DNA from: Actinomycetota bacterium
GTDB lineage: Bacteria > Actinomycetota > Thermoleophilia > Solirubrobacterales > Solirubrobacteraceae
DNA length: 56,716 nt
NCBI GenBank assembly: GCA_005888335.1
Contig: VAWY01000061.1
Location: 1-56,716 of the forward strand
Direction: 5' to 3'
The stretch's first letter is position 1. Each line of letters starts with the position of its first letter. Of the stretch, positions 27,812 through 35,512 are shown piece by piece. The position numbers and the translations under genes are program-made. The notes under the pieces were generated by a model. That model was not told where the DNA came from. It did no database searches and saw only the letters and a program-made list of their open reading frames with translations.

Positions 27812-28624
27812 TTAGCCACATCCGCCGGCGCCGGCCCGCAGCAGGGCGAACGTCGGCGGATCGGCCGCCAGCAGCTCGGGCACGCTGACCGGCCGGAGCC
27901 GGTGGCGCCGCAGATAGGGCAGGATCGAGCGCAGCGCCCTGATCGTCTGGCCGCGGTTCTCGTGCATCAGCACGATCGAGCCGGGGCGGATGCCTCGCCG
28001 CACGCGAGCCGCGATCTGATGGAAGTTGCCGCCGATCGAGTCGCCCGAGTCGACCGACCACAACACCTCGACCATCCCCAGCCGGCGCGCCTCCGCGGCG
28101 ATCGCCGGCGTGGACAGGCCATACGGCGGCCGGAAGAGGCGGATCGCCACGCCCGCGGCCCGGCGAGCCGCCGCCTGGCCGGCCGCCAGCTCGTGAACCA
28201 TCGCGGCACGGGAGAGGGCCGCCAGGTCGGGGTGCGTGGCGGTGTGATCGCCGAGCGCACCGTCGGCCTTCTCGCGCCGCGGCCACGCGGGGAAGCGGCG
28301 GATGCTCTTGCCCACGAGGAAGAACGTCGCGCGGGCGCGGGCGCGGCTCAGCTCTTTGAGCGCCAGCCCGGTGTAGGGCCCAGGGCCGTCGTCGAAGGTG
28401 AGCGCGACGAGCCGACCCCGCGGTCCGCCGCAGAACACCGGCCGATCGAGCACGAGGAGCCGGGCCAGCTCGCGGCGCTGAGGGACGACGCTCGGCGCCC
28501 GCGGCGCCGCGGAGATGCCGGGAAGCGTGCGGGGCCGAGGGGCCGGGTGGCGAGCGGCCGGGGACGAGGCGGTGCCGCACCCGGCGGCGAGGAGGGCGAG
28601 CCCGGCGGCCAGCGCGAAGCGCAC
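27812..28624 (-). CDS. Polysaccharide deacetylase (NodB domain), putative lipoprotein
   Basis: The 270-aa protein starts with GTG 28624, which gives a short signal peptide with a lipobox (LLAAGC, Cys16). The NodB domain has LTFDDGPGPYT (catalytic base and metal Asp), GDHTATHPDL (two metal His), FRPPYG and a C-terminal LMHENRG. It would remove N- or O-acetyl groups from peptidoglycan, chitin-like or other surface polysaccharides outside the cell. An in-frame start further upstream (28738) would add a long Arg-rich stretch and hide the lipobox. Confidence 0.88.
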   Translation of the reverse strand: MRFALAAGLALLAAGCGTASSPAARHPAPRPRTLPGISAAPRAPSVVPQRRELARLLVLDRPVFCGGPRGRLVALTFDDGPGPYTGLALKELSRARARATFFLVGKSIRRFPAWPRREKADGALGDHTATHPDLAALSRAAMVHELAAGQAAARRAAGVAIRLFRPPYGLSTPAIAAEARRLGMVEVLWSVDSGDSIGGNFHQIAARVRRGIRPGSIVLMHENRGQTIRALRSILPYLRRHRLRPVSVPELLAADPPTFALLRAGAGGCG

Positions 28625-28665
28625 GCGGCGAGAGGCTACGCGTCGCTCGCTAGCGTTCCTCCCAC

Positions 28666-28884
28666 ATGTGCGCCGCCTGTGCCATGGCCGCAGCCGCGGG
28701 CGCTTCGGGCGCCCGGGCCTGGCTGCAGACCCGGGCATGGTCGTGGGTGACCCCGCGCCGGCTGCGCGGCGTCACGATCGGGCTGTGCGGGGGCGCGCTC
28801 GCCGTCTCGACGATCGGCGTGTCCAGCTCGTCCAAGGTGGCGTCGCACCCGACGAGCCAGGTGGCTGCGTCGGCATCCCGCTGA
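28666..28884 (+). CDS. Small membrane protein with N-terminal CxxC
   Basis: The 72-aa protein begins MCAACAMAAAAG, continues with a Trp/Arg amphipathic stretch (ARAWLQTRAWSWVTPRR) and has one transmembrane helix (about residues 37-53, VTIGLCGGALAVSTIGV). It is divergent from the deacetylase lipoprotein, 41 bases away. Third-position G/C bias supports coding. I do not recognise a family; the CAAC pair could bind metal or be redox-active. Confidence 0.55.
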   Translation: MCAACAMAAAAGASGARAWLQTRAWSWVTPRRLRGVTIGLCGGALAVSTIGVSSSSKVASHPTSQVAASASR

Positions 28885-28921
28885 CGCGGGCGCGTCTCGG
28901 ACCTGGCCGGCGCGAGCGGGC

Positions 28922-29410
28922 TCAGGCCCGCGGCTGGGCCGGCTGTCGATCGCGGAACCCCGGACCCGGCTCGGGGGTGACGCTGCGCGCGTCGATCTGC
29001 TGACCGCAGTGCCGGCAGGTGAGGCGCGGGTCGGCGATCTCGCCGCAGGCGTCGTGGCGCAGGACGATCGGGGGACCGTTCGGGTGGGATAGGTGCTCGT
29101 CGCCCCAGCGCATGAGCGCGACGATGGCGGGGAAGAGGTCGCGGCCCGCGTCGGTCAGCCGGTACTCGTGGCGCTCGGGATCGCGGGAGTACGGGACCCG
29201 CTCGAGCAGCCCGGCGGCGACGAGCGTCCGCAGCCGTGCCGAAAGCGTGGGCCGCGGGATGTTGAGGTTGCGGGCGAGCTGACCGAAGCGCCGCACGCCG
29301 AAGAAGGCCTCGCGCAGGATGAGCAGCGTCCAGCGCTCGCCCACCAGCGCGAGCGCCCGGCCGACGGATTCCGCTTCGAAGCGGTGGGAGAGGTCATCGG
29401 CGCCCGGCAT
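28922..29410 (-). CDS. HxlR-family transcriptional regulator
   Basis: The 162-aa protein has an HxlR winged helix (about residues 14-105): VGERWTLLILREAFFGVRRFGQL, then LNIPRPTLSARLRTLVAAGLLER and the wing PERHEYRLTDAG. The C-terminal part has a Cys-containing tail (CGE, then CRHCG) that may bind zinc. HxlR proteins sense redox or electrophilic stress and usually control a divergent oxidoreductase gene. Here the divergent neighbour is a flavin-dependent enzyme gene, with several palindromes in the 94-base gap. Confidence 0.92.
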   Translation of the reverse strand: MPGADDLSHRFEAESVGRALALVGERWTLLILREAFFGVRRFGQLARNLNIPRPTLSARLRTLVAAGLLERVPYSRDPERHEYRLTDAGRDLFPAIVALMRWGDEHLSHPNGPPIVLRHDACGEIADPRLTCRHCGQQIDARSVTPEPGPGFRDRQPAQPRA

Positions 29411-29455
29411 GGTTCAGCGATTGTACTCGGTACAGAAACTGAACCAGACGTCTGG
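29411..29455. promoter_or_regulatory. Cluster of palindromes between HxlR gene and redox operon
   Basis: Three inverted repeats lie side by side: GGTTCAG (29411-29417) with CTGAACC (29439-29445); nested within it TGTAC-TCG-GTACA (29422-29434); and the perfect 12-bp palindrome CCAGACGTCTGG (29444-29455). They begin directly at the HxlR start codon, fitting autoregulation and control of the operon starting at 29505. Confidence 0.55.
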
Positions 29456-29504
29456 TAACGTCATTGAACCGCCCGTCGCCGACGACCGCACGCCGAGGTC
29501 CTCC

Positions 29505-30665
29505 ATGAACGAGACGCAGCTTCAGAGCGCGCCGCATCGCGCGAACGAGACCGAGATCCAGGCGCTCGCGCGGGAGGCCTCCGAGCTGGCCCGGGAGCTG
29601 GCGGAGGACATCGAGCGCGAGCGGCGCCTGCCCGACGAGCTGGTGACGCGCCTGCGCGACGGCGGGCTGCTGCGCGGCGGTGCGCCGGCCGAGGTGGCCG
29701 GACTCGAGCTCGCGCCGCCCGTCGCCCTGCGGTGCGCGGAGGAGATCGCGCGCGGCGACGCGTCGGCCGGCTGGTGCGTGTCGATCGCGATCACCAGCAG
29801 CCTGCTCGCCGCCTACCTGCCGGAGTCGAGCCGCGACGAGCTCTTCGGCGACGGGCGCGGCGTCGCCGCCGGCGTCTGGGCCCCCCGCGGCAAGGGCCGC
29901 CCGGTGGACGGCGGCGTCGTGGTCTCCGGGCGCTGGGCGTTCTGCAGCGGCATCACCCACGCCGACCTCATGTTCGCGGGCTGCCTCGTCGACGAGCGGC
30001 CGGTGCCCGTGGTGGTCGCGCTGCGCAAGGACGACCTCGAGGTGCTCGACACGTGGCACACGCTGGGCCTGCGCGGCACCGGGAGCCACGACGCCGTGGC
30101 CGACGAGGCCTTCGTGCCGGCCGACCGCGTGTTCTCGCTCTTCGACGGGCCGGTGCTGGACCGACCGCTGTATCGCTTCCCGGTCTTCGGGTTCTTCGCG
30201 CTGTCGATCGCGGCTGCGGCGCTGGGCAACGCGCGCGCCGCCATCGACGATCTCGTCGCGCTGGCCGGCGGCAAGAAGGGCCTGGGGTCCACGCGCACGC
30301 TCGCCGAGCGCGCGCCGACGCAGGCCGCGGTCGGGGCCGCCGAGGCGGCGCTCGGCGCGGCACGGGCGCTGTACTACGAGGCGATCGACGCCGCGTGGCA
30401 GGCGGCCCAGGACGACGAGCCGGTCCCGGTCGAGCTGCGCACGCGGCTGCGCCTCGCGGCCACGCACGGCGTCCGGACCTCCGCCGAGGTGACACGCGCG
30501 ATGTTCGACCTGGCGGGCGGCAGCGCGATCTACGACGGAGCGCCGCTGCAGCGGCGCTTCCGCGACGCGCACACGGCCACCGCGCACTTCCAGGTCAACG
30601 AGGCCTCGCGCGAGCTGCCCGGCAGGATCCTGCTCGGCCAGCCCGCCGACGCCTCGATGCTGTGA
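29505..30665 (+). CDS. Acyl-CoA dehydrogenase-fold flavin enzyme (HsaA/group D monooxygenase-like)
   Basis: The 386-aa protein has the acyl-CoA dehydrogenase fold: an N-terminal helical domain (about residues 15-110, RCAEEIARGDASAGWCVSI), a beta domain (RWAFCSGITHADLMFAG and WHTLGLRGTGSHDAVADEAFVP) and a C-terminal helical domain ending RRFRDAHTATAHFQVNEAS. WCVSI and the RGTGS motif are typical of the HsaA/DszC-type flavin-dependent hydroxylases rather than true dehydrogenases; such enzymes use reduced flavin from a partner. It is first gene of a probable five-gene operon, 28 bases from the next. Confidence 0.87.
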   Translation: MNETQLQSAPHRANETEIQALAREASELARELAEDIERERRLPDELVTRLRDGGLLRGGAPAEVAGLELAPPVALRCAEEIARGDASAGWCVSIAITSSLLAAYLPESSRDELFGDGRGVAAGVWAPRGKGRPVDGGVVVSGRWAFCSGITHADLMFAGCLVDERPVPVVVALRKDDLEVLDTWHTLGLRGTGSHDAVADEAFVPADRVFSLFDGPVLDRPLYRFPVFGFFALSIAAAALGNARAAIDDLVALAGGKKGLGSTRTLAERAPTQAAVGAAEAALGAARALYYEAIDAAWQAAQDDEPVPVELRTRLRLAATHGVRTSAEVTRAMFDLAGGSAIYDGAPLQRRFRDAHTATAHFQVNEASRELPGRILLGQPADASML

Positions 30666-30694
30666 GCCCCGACCGCGGGTCGCCCACCTTTAGG

Positions 30695-31021
30695 ATGGTT
30701 GCCGTGGGCTCGAGTGAGCCGGATCCCCACGCCGCCGACATGACGCGACTGGTGGACGCTGTGCTCGAGGGTCCGGGCACGCTCGATGCAACGACCCGGC
30801 GTTCGGCGGCGGCGCAGGCAGCGGATGTGCCCGAGACGCTCCGGGACTACGTCGACAAGGTGGCCCGCAACGCCTACAAGGTGACCGACGAGGACGTGGA
30901 GGCGCTGCACACGGCCGGCTGGTCCGAGGATCAGATCTTCGAGGCCACGGTGAGCTGCGCGCTCGGCGCCGGACTGCGCCGCCTCGAGGCCGGACTGCGC
31001 GCGATCGACAGGAGAGAGTGA
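30695..31021 (+). CDS. Small AhpD/CMD-like helical protein lacking CxxC
   Basis: The 108-aa protein has an AhpD/carboxymuconolactone-decarboxylase-like helical segment: YVDKVARNAYKVTDEDVEALH, then WSEDQIFEATVSCALGAGLRRLEAGL. It lacks the CxxC redox motif and may be a structural or regulatory partner of the next protein, which carries the active site and starts one base after this stop. ATG 30695 is used; a GTG at 30704 is possible. Confidence 0.75.
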   Translation: MVAVGSSEPDPHAADMTRLVDAVLEGPGTLDATTRRSAAAQAADVPETLRDYVDKVARNAYKVTDEDVEALHTAGWSEDQIFEATVSCALGAGLRRLEAGLRAIDRRE

Positions 31022-31022
31022 G

Positions 31023-31613
31023 ATGCGACTTCGGCAGGTCGAGACGGGTCATCGGCTCCCGGAGCGGCTCGTGCTCGGGGCGATGCGGCTGACGGCGCGG
31101 ATGGAGCCGCCCGACGTCGTCAAGACCTCGCTCTACCGGCGCGACTTCTTCGGCAAGCACTACGGCGACGTGCTGCACCGGGTGATGCGCGGAGAGTGTG
31201 AGTGGACGGTCGGCGAGCGCGAGCTCTTTGCCGCGTTCACGTCGCGACTCAATCAGTGCCCGTTCTGAACGGGAGCCCACGGCGCGGTCGCGTCGCAAGC
31301 ACTCGGACGAGAAGTGACACAGGCGGTGCTCGACGACTGGAGAACGGCTCCGGTCGACGAGAAGCTGCGGGCCACGCTGGGCTTCCTGGAGAAGCTCACC
31401 CTCTCACCTGACGAGGTGAGCTCCGCCGACGCGGAGCCCGTGCGCCAGGCGGGCGTGAGCGACTCCGCGCTGCGCGACGCGGTCTACGTCTGCGCCCTCT
31501 TCAACGTGATCGACAGGATCTCCGACGCGCTCGACTTCGCGATCCCCCCGCCGGAGGGATTCAGGAAGGGCGCGAAGGTCCTGCTGAGGTTCGGGTACCG
31601 CCAGCCGGTCTGA
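31023..31613 (+). CDS. AhpD-like peroxidase-family protein with in-frame TGA: candidate selenoprotein
   Basis: A single 197-codon frame runs from ATG 31023 to the stop at 31613, interrupted only by TGA at 31266-31268 (codon 82). Both halves are clearly coding and read as one AhpD/CMD protein: ELFAAFTSRLNQCPF before the TGA, TGAHGAVASQALG after it. The AhpD catalytic pattern E-x11-C-x2-C-x3-H is complete if codon 82 is Cys or Sec: E67, C79, residue 82, H86. In M. tuberculosis AhpD this position (Cys133) is the peroxidatic Cys. Sec would therefore sit at the reactive site. A SECIS-like hairpin follows. Alternatives are a nonsense mutation of TGC/TGT or a base-call error. It is tightly packed in the operon (1 base before, 13 after). 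Confidence 0.75.
31269..31295 (+). promoter_or_regulatory. Candidate bacterial SECIS element
   Basis: Directly after the TGA, CGGCGC (31280-31285) pairs with GCGTCG (31290-31295), including one G-U pair, around the tetraloop GGTC (31286-31289). The loop starts 17 bases after the TGA; in E. coli fdhF a GGTC sits at bases 19-22 after the TGA, against 18-21 here. Gs at the loop start are what SelB needs. High G+C makes chance hairpins common, so this is supporting evidence only. Confidence 0.5.
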
Positions 31614-31626
31614 GCGTCCGCCGGCG

Positions 31627-32481
31627 ATGCCGATCTCTGGCACAGCGCGCTCTGACGAGGCCTCGGTCGCGCGTCACTACGACGCGCTGGATCGCTTCTA
31701 TCGCGAGATCTGGGGCGAGCACGTGCACCACGGCCTGTGGACCACCGGGCGCGAGTCGGTCGAGGAGGCGACCCGCGCGCTGGTGGACGTCGTCGCGCGG
31801 TGGGCGCGCGCACGCCCGGGCGCCGTCGTCGCCGACGCGGGGTGCGGCTACGGCGGCACCGCGCGCATCCTCGCCGGCGAGCACGGCTGTGAGGTGGTGG
31901 GCTTCACGCTGTCGGCCGCGCAGGCGGACTGGGCGCGCCGGCGCGGGGGCGGCCCGCGCTACGAGGTGCGCTCCTGGCTCGACAACGGGCTTGGCGATCG
32001 TGCCTGCCACGCAGTGGTGGCCATCGAATCGATCTCGCACATGATCGACAAGCCGCTCGCCTTCGCGCAGGCGGCGCGGGTCCTCCAGCCGGGCGGCCGG
32101 TTGGTGGTGGTCGACTGGTTCGCGTGCGAGCGCCCCACGCGGTGGCAGACGCGGCTGCTGCTCGGTCCGATCGCGCGCGAGGGGCGCCTGCCGTCGCTGT
32201 GCGCGCTGAGCGACTACGAGCGCTGGGCGGCGGCCGCCGGGCTGCGCGTCGTGCACACCGAGGACCTCTCCGCCCGCGCGCGAAGGACCTGGTCGATCGT
32301 CGGTCGCCGCCTCGCCCGGCGCCTGGCGGCCGATGCCGACGCCCGGCGCATCCTGCTCTCCTCCGCGAACCCCGACCGGGCCTTCGGGCTCTCGCTGGCG
32401 CGCATCCCCGTGGCCCTGCGCACCGGGGCGATGCAGCTTGCGCTGCTGGCTGCCGAGCGTCAGGTCGTGAAGGCATCATGA
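31627..32481 (+). CDS. SAM-dependent methyltransferase (class I, UbiE/tocopherol-methyltransferase-like)
   Basis: The 284-aa protein has the N-terminal HYDALDRFYREIWGEHVHHGLW typical of gamma-tocopherol- and sarcosine/dimethylglycine-type methyltransferases. SAM motif I is VVADAGCGYGGTARIL, followed by GFTLSAAQADWAR, the acidic post-II region (VVAIESISHM) and motif III LQPGGRLVVVDWF. It would methylate a small molecule or quinone-like compound. The stop overlaps the next ATG (ATGA), so it is coupled to the MpaB-family gene. Confidence 0.88.
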   Translation: MPISGTARSDEASVARHYDALDRFYREIWGEHVHHGLWTTGRESVEEATRALVDVVARWARARPGAVVADAGCGYGGTARILAGEHGCEVVGFTLSAAQADWARRRGGGPRYEVRSWLDNGLGDRACHAVVAIESISHMIDKPLAFAQAARVLQPGGRLVVVDWFACERPTRWQTRLLLGPIAREGRLPSLCALSDYERWAAAAGLRVVHTEDLSARARRTWSIVGRRLARRLAADADARRILLSSANPDRAFGLSLARIPVALRTGAMQLALLAAERQVVKAS

Positions 32482-33389
32482 CCTGCATGACCGCCGCTGA
32501 CGGCTACTTCCCCCGCGGCGCCTCGATCCTGAGGCGCGTCCACGAGGAGCGGATGGTCGGCCTCTTCTACGGCCAGCGGGCGCTGTGCATCGGCGCGCTC
32601 AACCCGCGCAACTACGTCGGGACGAGCCAGCACACCGCCGCCAAGCTCACCCCGTTCAAGCGCCTCGCCCACACGGCCAAGTGGTTCGAGGCGGTGATGT
32701 TCGGCTCGCGCGCCGAGGCCGACCGTGTGCTCGCCGCGGTGCACCGCATGCACCGGCGCGTCCACGGGACGCTGCCCGAGGACGCCGGCCCGTTCCCGGC
32801 GGGCACGCCGTACGACGCGTTCGACCGGGAGCTCATGCTGTGGACGGTGGCCGTGGCGATGGACTCCGCCGAGTGCTTCTACGACCTGCTCGTCGCGCGC
32901 CTGCGCGATGACGAGCGCGAAGCGCTGTGGCAGGACTACGTCCGCTTCGGCGAGCTGTTCGGCCTGCCGCGCGACGCGGCGCCCGCGACCTATCCCGACT
33001 TCCGCTCCTACTACGACGACACCCTCTCCGGGGACGCGCTGTGGCTCACCGAGGAGGCGCGCCGGGTGGGGCGCGCGACCGCGTTCGAGATCCCGATGCC
33101 GGCGCACATGCAACCGGCAAAGCGCGTTCACGACCTGATCATGCTGGGCTCGCTGCCGCCGTCCGTCCGCAGGATCTACGGCCTGCCGTGGACACCCGCA
33201 CACGCCGTCGCGTTCCGGGCGGCGGTCCACACCGCCCGCGCCGCACGGAGCCTGCTGCCGGCGCCGATCGCCCATGGCTCCAACACCCGCTTCTTCGATG
33301 CCGTCGCCCACACCGAGGCACGGCGGATCGCGCAGGGCAAACCGACGCCGCAGCTGATGGTCGGCCAGACAGCGGCGCAGGACACGTAG
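32478..33389 (+). CDS. MpaB-family (DUF2236) oxygenase-like protein
   Basis: The 303-aa protein has the DUF2236 pattern: RRVHEERMVGLFYGQRALCIGALNP (split by variable bases), HTAAKLTPFKRLAHTAKW, FGSRAEADRVLAAVHRMH and LMLWTVAVAMDSA. The family includes fungal MpaB oxygenase and the heme-b latex-clearing protein fold, so an oxygenase role with bound heme is plausible but unproven. The start ATG overlaps the methyltransferase stop; a second ATG lies at 32487. It ends the probable five-gene operon. Confidence 0.87.
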   Translation: MTCMTAADGYFPRGASILRRVHEERMVGLFYGQRALCIGALNPRNYVGTSQHTAAKLTPFKRLAHTAKWFEAVMFGSRAEADRVLAAVHRMHRRVHGTLPEDAGPFPAGTPYDAFDRELMLWTVAVAMDSAECFYDLLVARLRDDEREALWQDYVRFGELFGLPRDAAPATYPDFRSYYDDTLSGDALWLTEEARRVGRATAFEIPMPAHMQPAKRVHDLIMLGSLPPSVRRIYGLPWTPAHAVAFRAAVHTARAARSLLPAPIAHGSNTRFFDAVAHTEARRIAQGKPTPQLMVGQTAAQDT

Positions 33390-33425
33390 CCCCGGTCGTC
33401 GCGGGCAGGCTGCCACGATTCGCCG

Positions 33426-34415
33426 ATGTCGCTTTCCGACGGCGAGGCACACCCCGACAACCTCGACGAGGTCCTCGACCGCCGCCTGGGGTCGGTCGCC
33501 GTCGCGCCTCGCGAGCAGTTCCGTCGCCTGCTCTCGCTGCTGGTCGGCCGCCGGCCCGATGCGTCGCTCGAGCACGAGGCCCACGCGCTGTTGCGCCTGC
33601 TCGGCGTCGATCCTGTCGATCCCGAAGAGGTCGAGCACGAGCTCGAGGCGGTGCTCGAGCAGGCGCGCGCGGCGGGCATCGATCGTGAGCTGGCCCCGCC
33701 GGTCACCCAGGCGTACATCCGCGCCGTGGGGCGCGTCGTGGAAGCCGAGGCCGAGAGCGCCCGCGAGATCCTGCGCGGCGTCCCCGCCGAGGACCGGGCC
33801 GAGCGCCTCGACGGCCTCCTCGCGGGGCTGCTGCCGGCGGCGGTGCGGGCGTTCGAGGTGCTGCACGCGACGCTGCTGCGCCCGGCGCTGGCCGAGGTGC
33901 TCTCGCCCGACCGGCTGCCCGAGCCGCCCACCGCGCCGGTGGCGATCGCGCTCGTCGACCTGACCGGCTCGACGCGGCACCTCGCGCGCAACCCGGCCGC
34001 GGCGGCCGAGGGCATGGTCGACGCGCTCTTCGAGGCCGGCCAGGCGGCGACGCTCGATCACCCGGTCCGCGCCGTCAAGTACGTCGGCGACGGGGTCTTC
34101 CTCGCCGGCGCCGACCCCAGCGCGGTCGCGCTCGCCGCCTTCGAAGCGCTCGCGCACATCGAGCGCTCGCTGCCGCTGTCCGCGCGTGCCGGGCTCGCCT
34201 ACGGCCCGCTGCTGCGCCGTGCCGGCGACTACTTCGGCCTGCCGGTCAACCTCGCCCAGCTGCTCACCAAGGATGCTTCACCGGGCTCGCTGCTGGCGAC
34301 CGAGTCCGCGGCCGAGGGACTGCCGCCGGCGCTCCTGGGCCGTCGCCGCCGCATCCGCGTCCGCGGGATCCAGGGCCGGCTGAAGGTCGTCACGCTCGTG
34401 CCGCCCGAGAGGTAA
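33426..34415 (+). CDS. Class III adenylate/guanylate cyclase-domain protein
   Basis: The 329-aa protein has an N-terminal helical region (about 1-170) with no known domain, followed by a class III cyclase domain (about 175-325). IALVDLTGSTRHL carries the first metal Asp and KYVGDGVFL the second Asp with the substrate Lys. DYFGLPVNLAQLL holds an Asn near the transition-state position. N-terminal residues DEVLDRRLGSV resemble the adenylate cyclase regulatory helices of actinobacteria. It is probably soluble. Whether it makes cAMP or is degenerate is uncertain. Confidence 0.82.
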   Translation: MSLSDGEAHPDNLDEVLDRRLGSVAVAPREQFRRLLSLLVGRRPDASLEHEAHALLRLLGVDPVDPEEVEHELEAVLEQARAAGIDRELAPPVTQAYIRAVGRVVEAEAESAREILRGVPAEDRAERLDGLLAGLLPAAVRAFEVLHATLLRPALAEVLSPDRLPEPPTAPVAIALVDLTGSTRHLARNPAAAAEGMVDALFEAGQAATLDHPVRAVKYVGDGVFLAGADPSAVALAAFEALAHIERSLPLSARAGLAYGPLLRRAGDYFGLPVNLAQLLTKDASPGSLLATESAAEGLPPALLGRRRRIRVRGIQGRLKVVTLVPPER

Positions 34416-34424
34416 GGGCATCCA

Positions 34425-34466
34425 CGACGTCCGTCAACCGCGGCGTAACGCGGCGGGAGGACGTCG
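34425..34466 (+). promoter_or_regulatory. Nested hairpin in the leader of the patatin gene
   Basis: Outer arms CGACGTCC (34425-34432) and GGACGTCG (34459-34466) enclose inner arms CCGCG (34438-34442) and CGCGG (34449-34453). A GGGAGG at 34455-34460 is partly inside the outer arm. It lies between the cyclase stop and the patatin GTG, so it may be a terminator or an expression-control structure. Confidence 0.35.
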
Positions 34467-34477
34467 GTACGTCAGGA

Positions 34478-35503
34478 GTGCATCTGCGCGCCACCCGAGC
34501 TGCCGCCGCGTCGAGCCGTCCGCGCGTCGGACTCGTGCTGGGCGCGGGCGGGATCACCGGGATCGCCTGGCTGATCGGCGCGCTTCAGGCGCTCCGCGAC
34601 CACACCGGCTGGGATCCGGCGACAGCGGACATCGTGACCGGCACGTCGGCGGGCGCCGTGGCGGCCGCCGTGCTGACCTCCGACGTCGACCCGGCGAGCC
34701 TGCTGACGTACGCCGAAGACGAGCAGGCCCTCGCGTCCGCGATACGGCGGGCGACCGCGGGACGCGCCAGCGGCGGGCACGGCCCCGCATGGCCAGGATC
34801 GCTCGCGCTTGGCGTCACCGGCCTGCTGGCCACCAGCCCGCGCCGGCGGCTGAGGTCCCTGGCCGGCTTCCTGCCCAGCGGACGGCGCCCGACCGACGAG
34901 ATCCGCGGGCTGACCCACGACGCGGTCGCCGCCGGCTGGCCGTCGCACACGGAGCTGTGGCTGCACGCATGCGACTACGCCACCGGCCAGCGGGTGACGT
35001 TCGGCCGAGCCGGCGCACCCGACGCCGACCTCGCGGACGCCGTCGCCGCCTCATGCGCTGTCCCGGCGTACTACCGGCCGGTCCGCATCGGTGACCGACG
35101 CTACGTCGACGGCGGGCTGTGGTCGTTCACCAACGCCGACGCGCTCGTCGACCAAGGCTGCGACGTCGTGATCATCCTGTCCCCGTTCTCCTCGCGCGAG
35201 CACGGCTCACTGCTCGGCACCGCCCTGTACGGGCCGCTGCGGGGCGCCACGATGCTCCGCCTGTCGCGCGACGCCAAGCTGCTGCGCGAAGCGGGCGCCC
35301 AGGTCGTGACCGTCGAGCCGACCGCCGCCGACCTGCGGGCGATGGGCCTCAACCCGATGGACCGCGCCCCCAGCCGAGTGGTCCTCGAAACCGCCGTCTC
35401 GTCCGTCGCCGAGCGAGCCGAGGAGCTGATCGCCGGGATCGACCTCGCGCCGAGCCGGCCCGCGGCACGCGGCGACCGGCCGCCGCAGGCGGCGGCCGCC
35501 TGA
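34478..35503 (+). CDS. Patatin-like phospholipase family protein
   Basis: The 341-aa protein has the patatin catalytic dyad: the oxyanion loop GLVLGAGGITG (about residues 19-29), nucleophile elbow GTSAG and the Asp in YVDGGLWS. It hydrolyses lipid esters. There is no clear signal peptide; an N-terminal cytoplasmic location is likely. The start is GTG 34478 with a weak ribosome site; a nested hairpin lies just upstream. The C-terminal 25 residues are Pro/Ala/Arg-rich and not conserved-looking. Confidence 0.88.
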   Translation: MHLRATRAAAASSRPRVGLVLGAGGITGIAWLIGALQALRDHTGWDPATADIVTGTSAGAVAAAVLTSDVDPASLLTYAEDEQALASAIRRATAGRASGGHGPAWPGSLALGVTGLLATSPRRRLRSLAGFLPSGRRPTDEIRGLTHDAVAAGWPSHTELWLHACDYATGQRVTFGRAGAPDADLADAVAASCAVPAYYRPVRIGDRRYVDGGLWSFTNADALVDQGCDVVIILSPFSSREHGSLLGTALYGPLRGATMLRLSRDAKLLREAGAQVVTVEPTAADLRAMGLNPMDRAPSRVVLETAVSSVAERAEELIAGIDLAPSRPAARGDRPPQAAAA

Positions 35504-35512
35504 GCCGCGCGC

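Noticed and set aside
31259..31273. Perfect hairpin CCCGTT-CTG-AACGGG around the in-frame TGA
   Set aside because: It spans the TGA, so a ribosome at that codon would melt it; it cannot be the SECIS. It is noted only as a competing fold.
31314..31613. The part after the TGA as a separate gene starting at GTG 31314
   Set aside because: Same frame, no ribosome site, and it starts in the middle of the AhpD fold without the CxxC/H motif.
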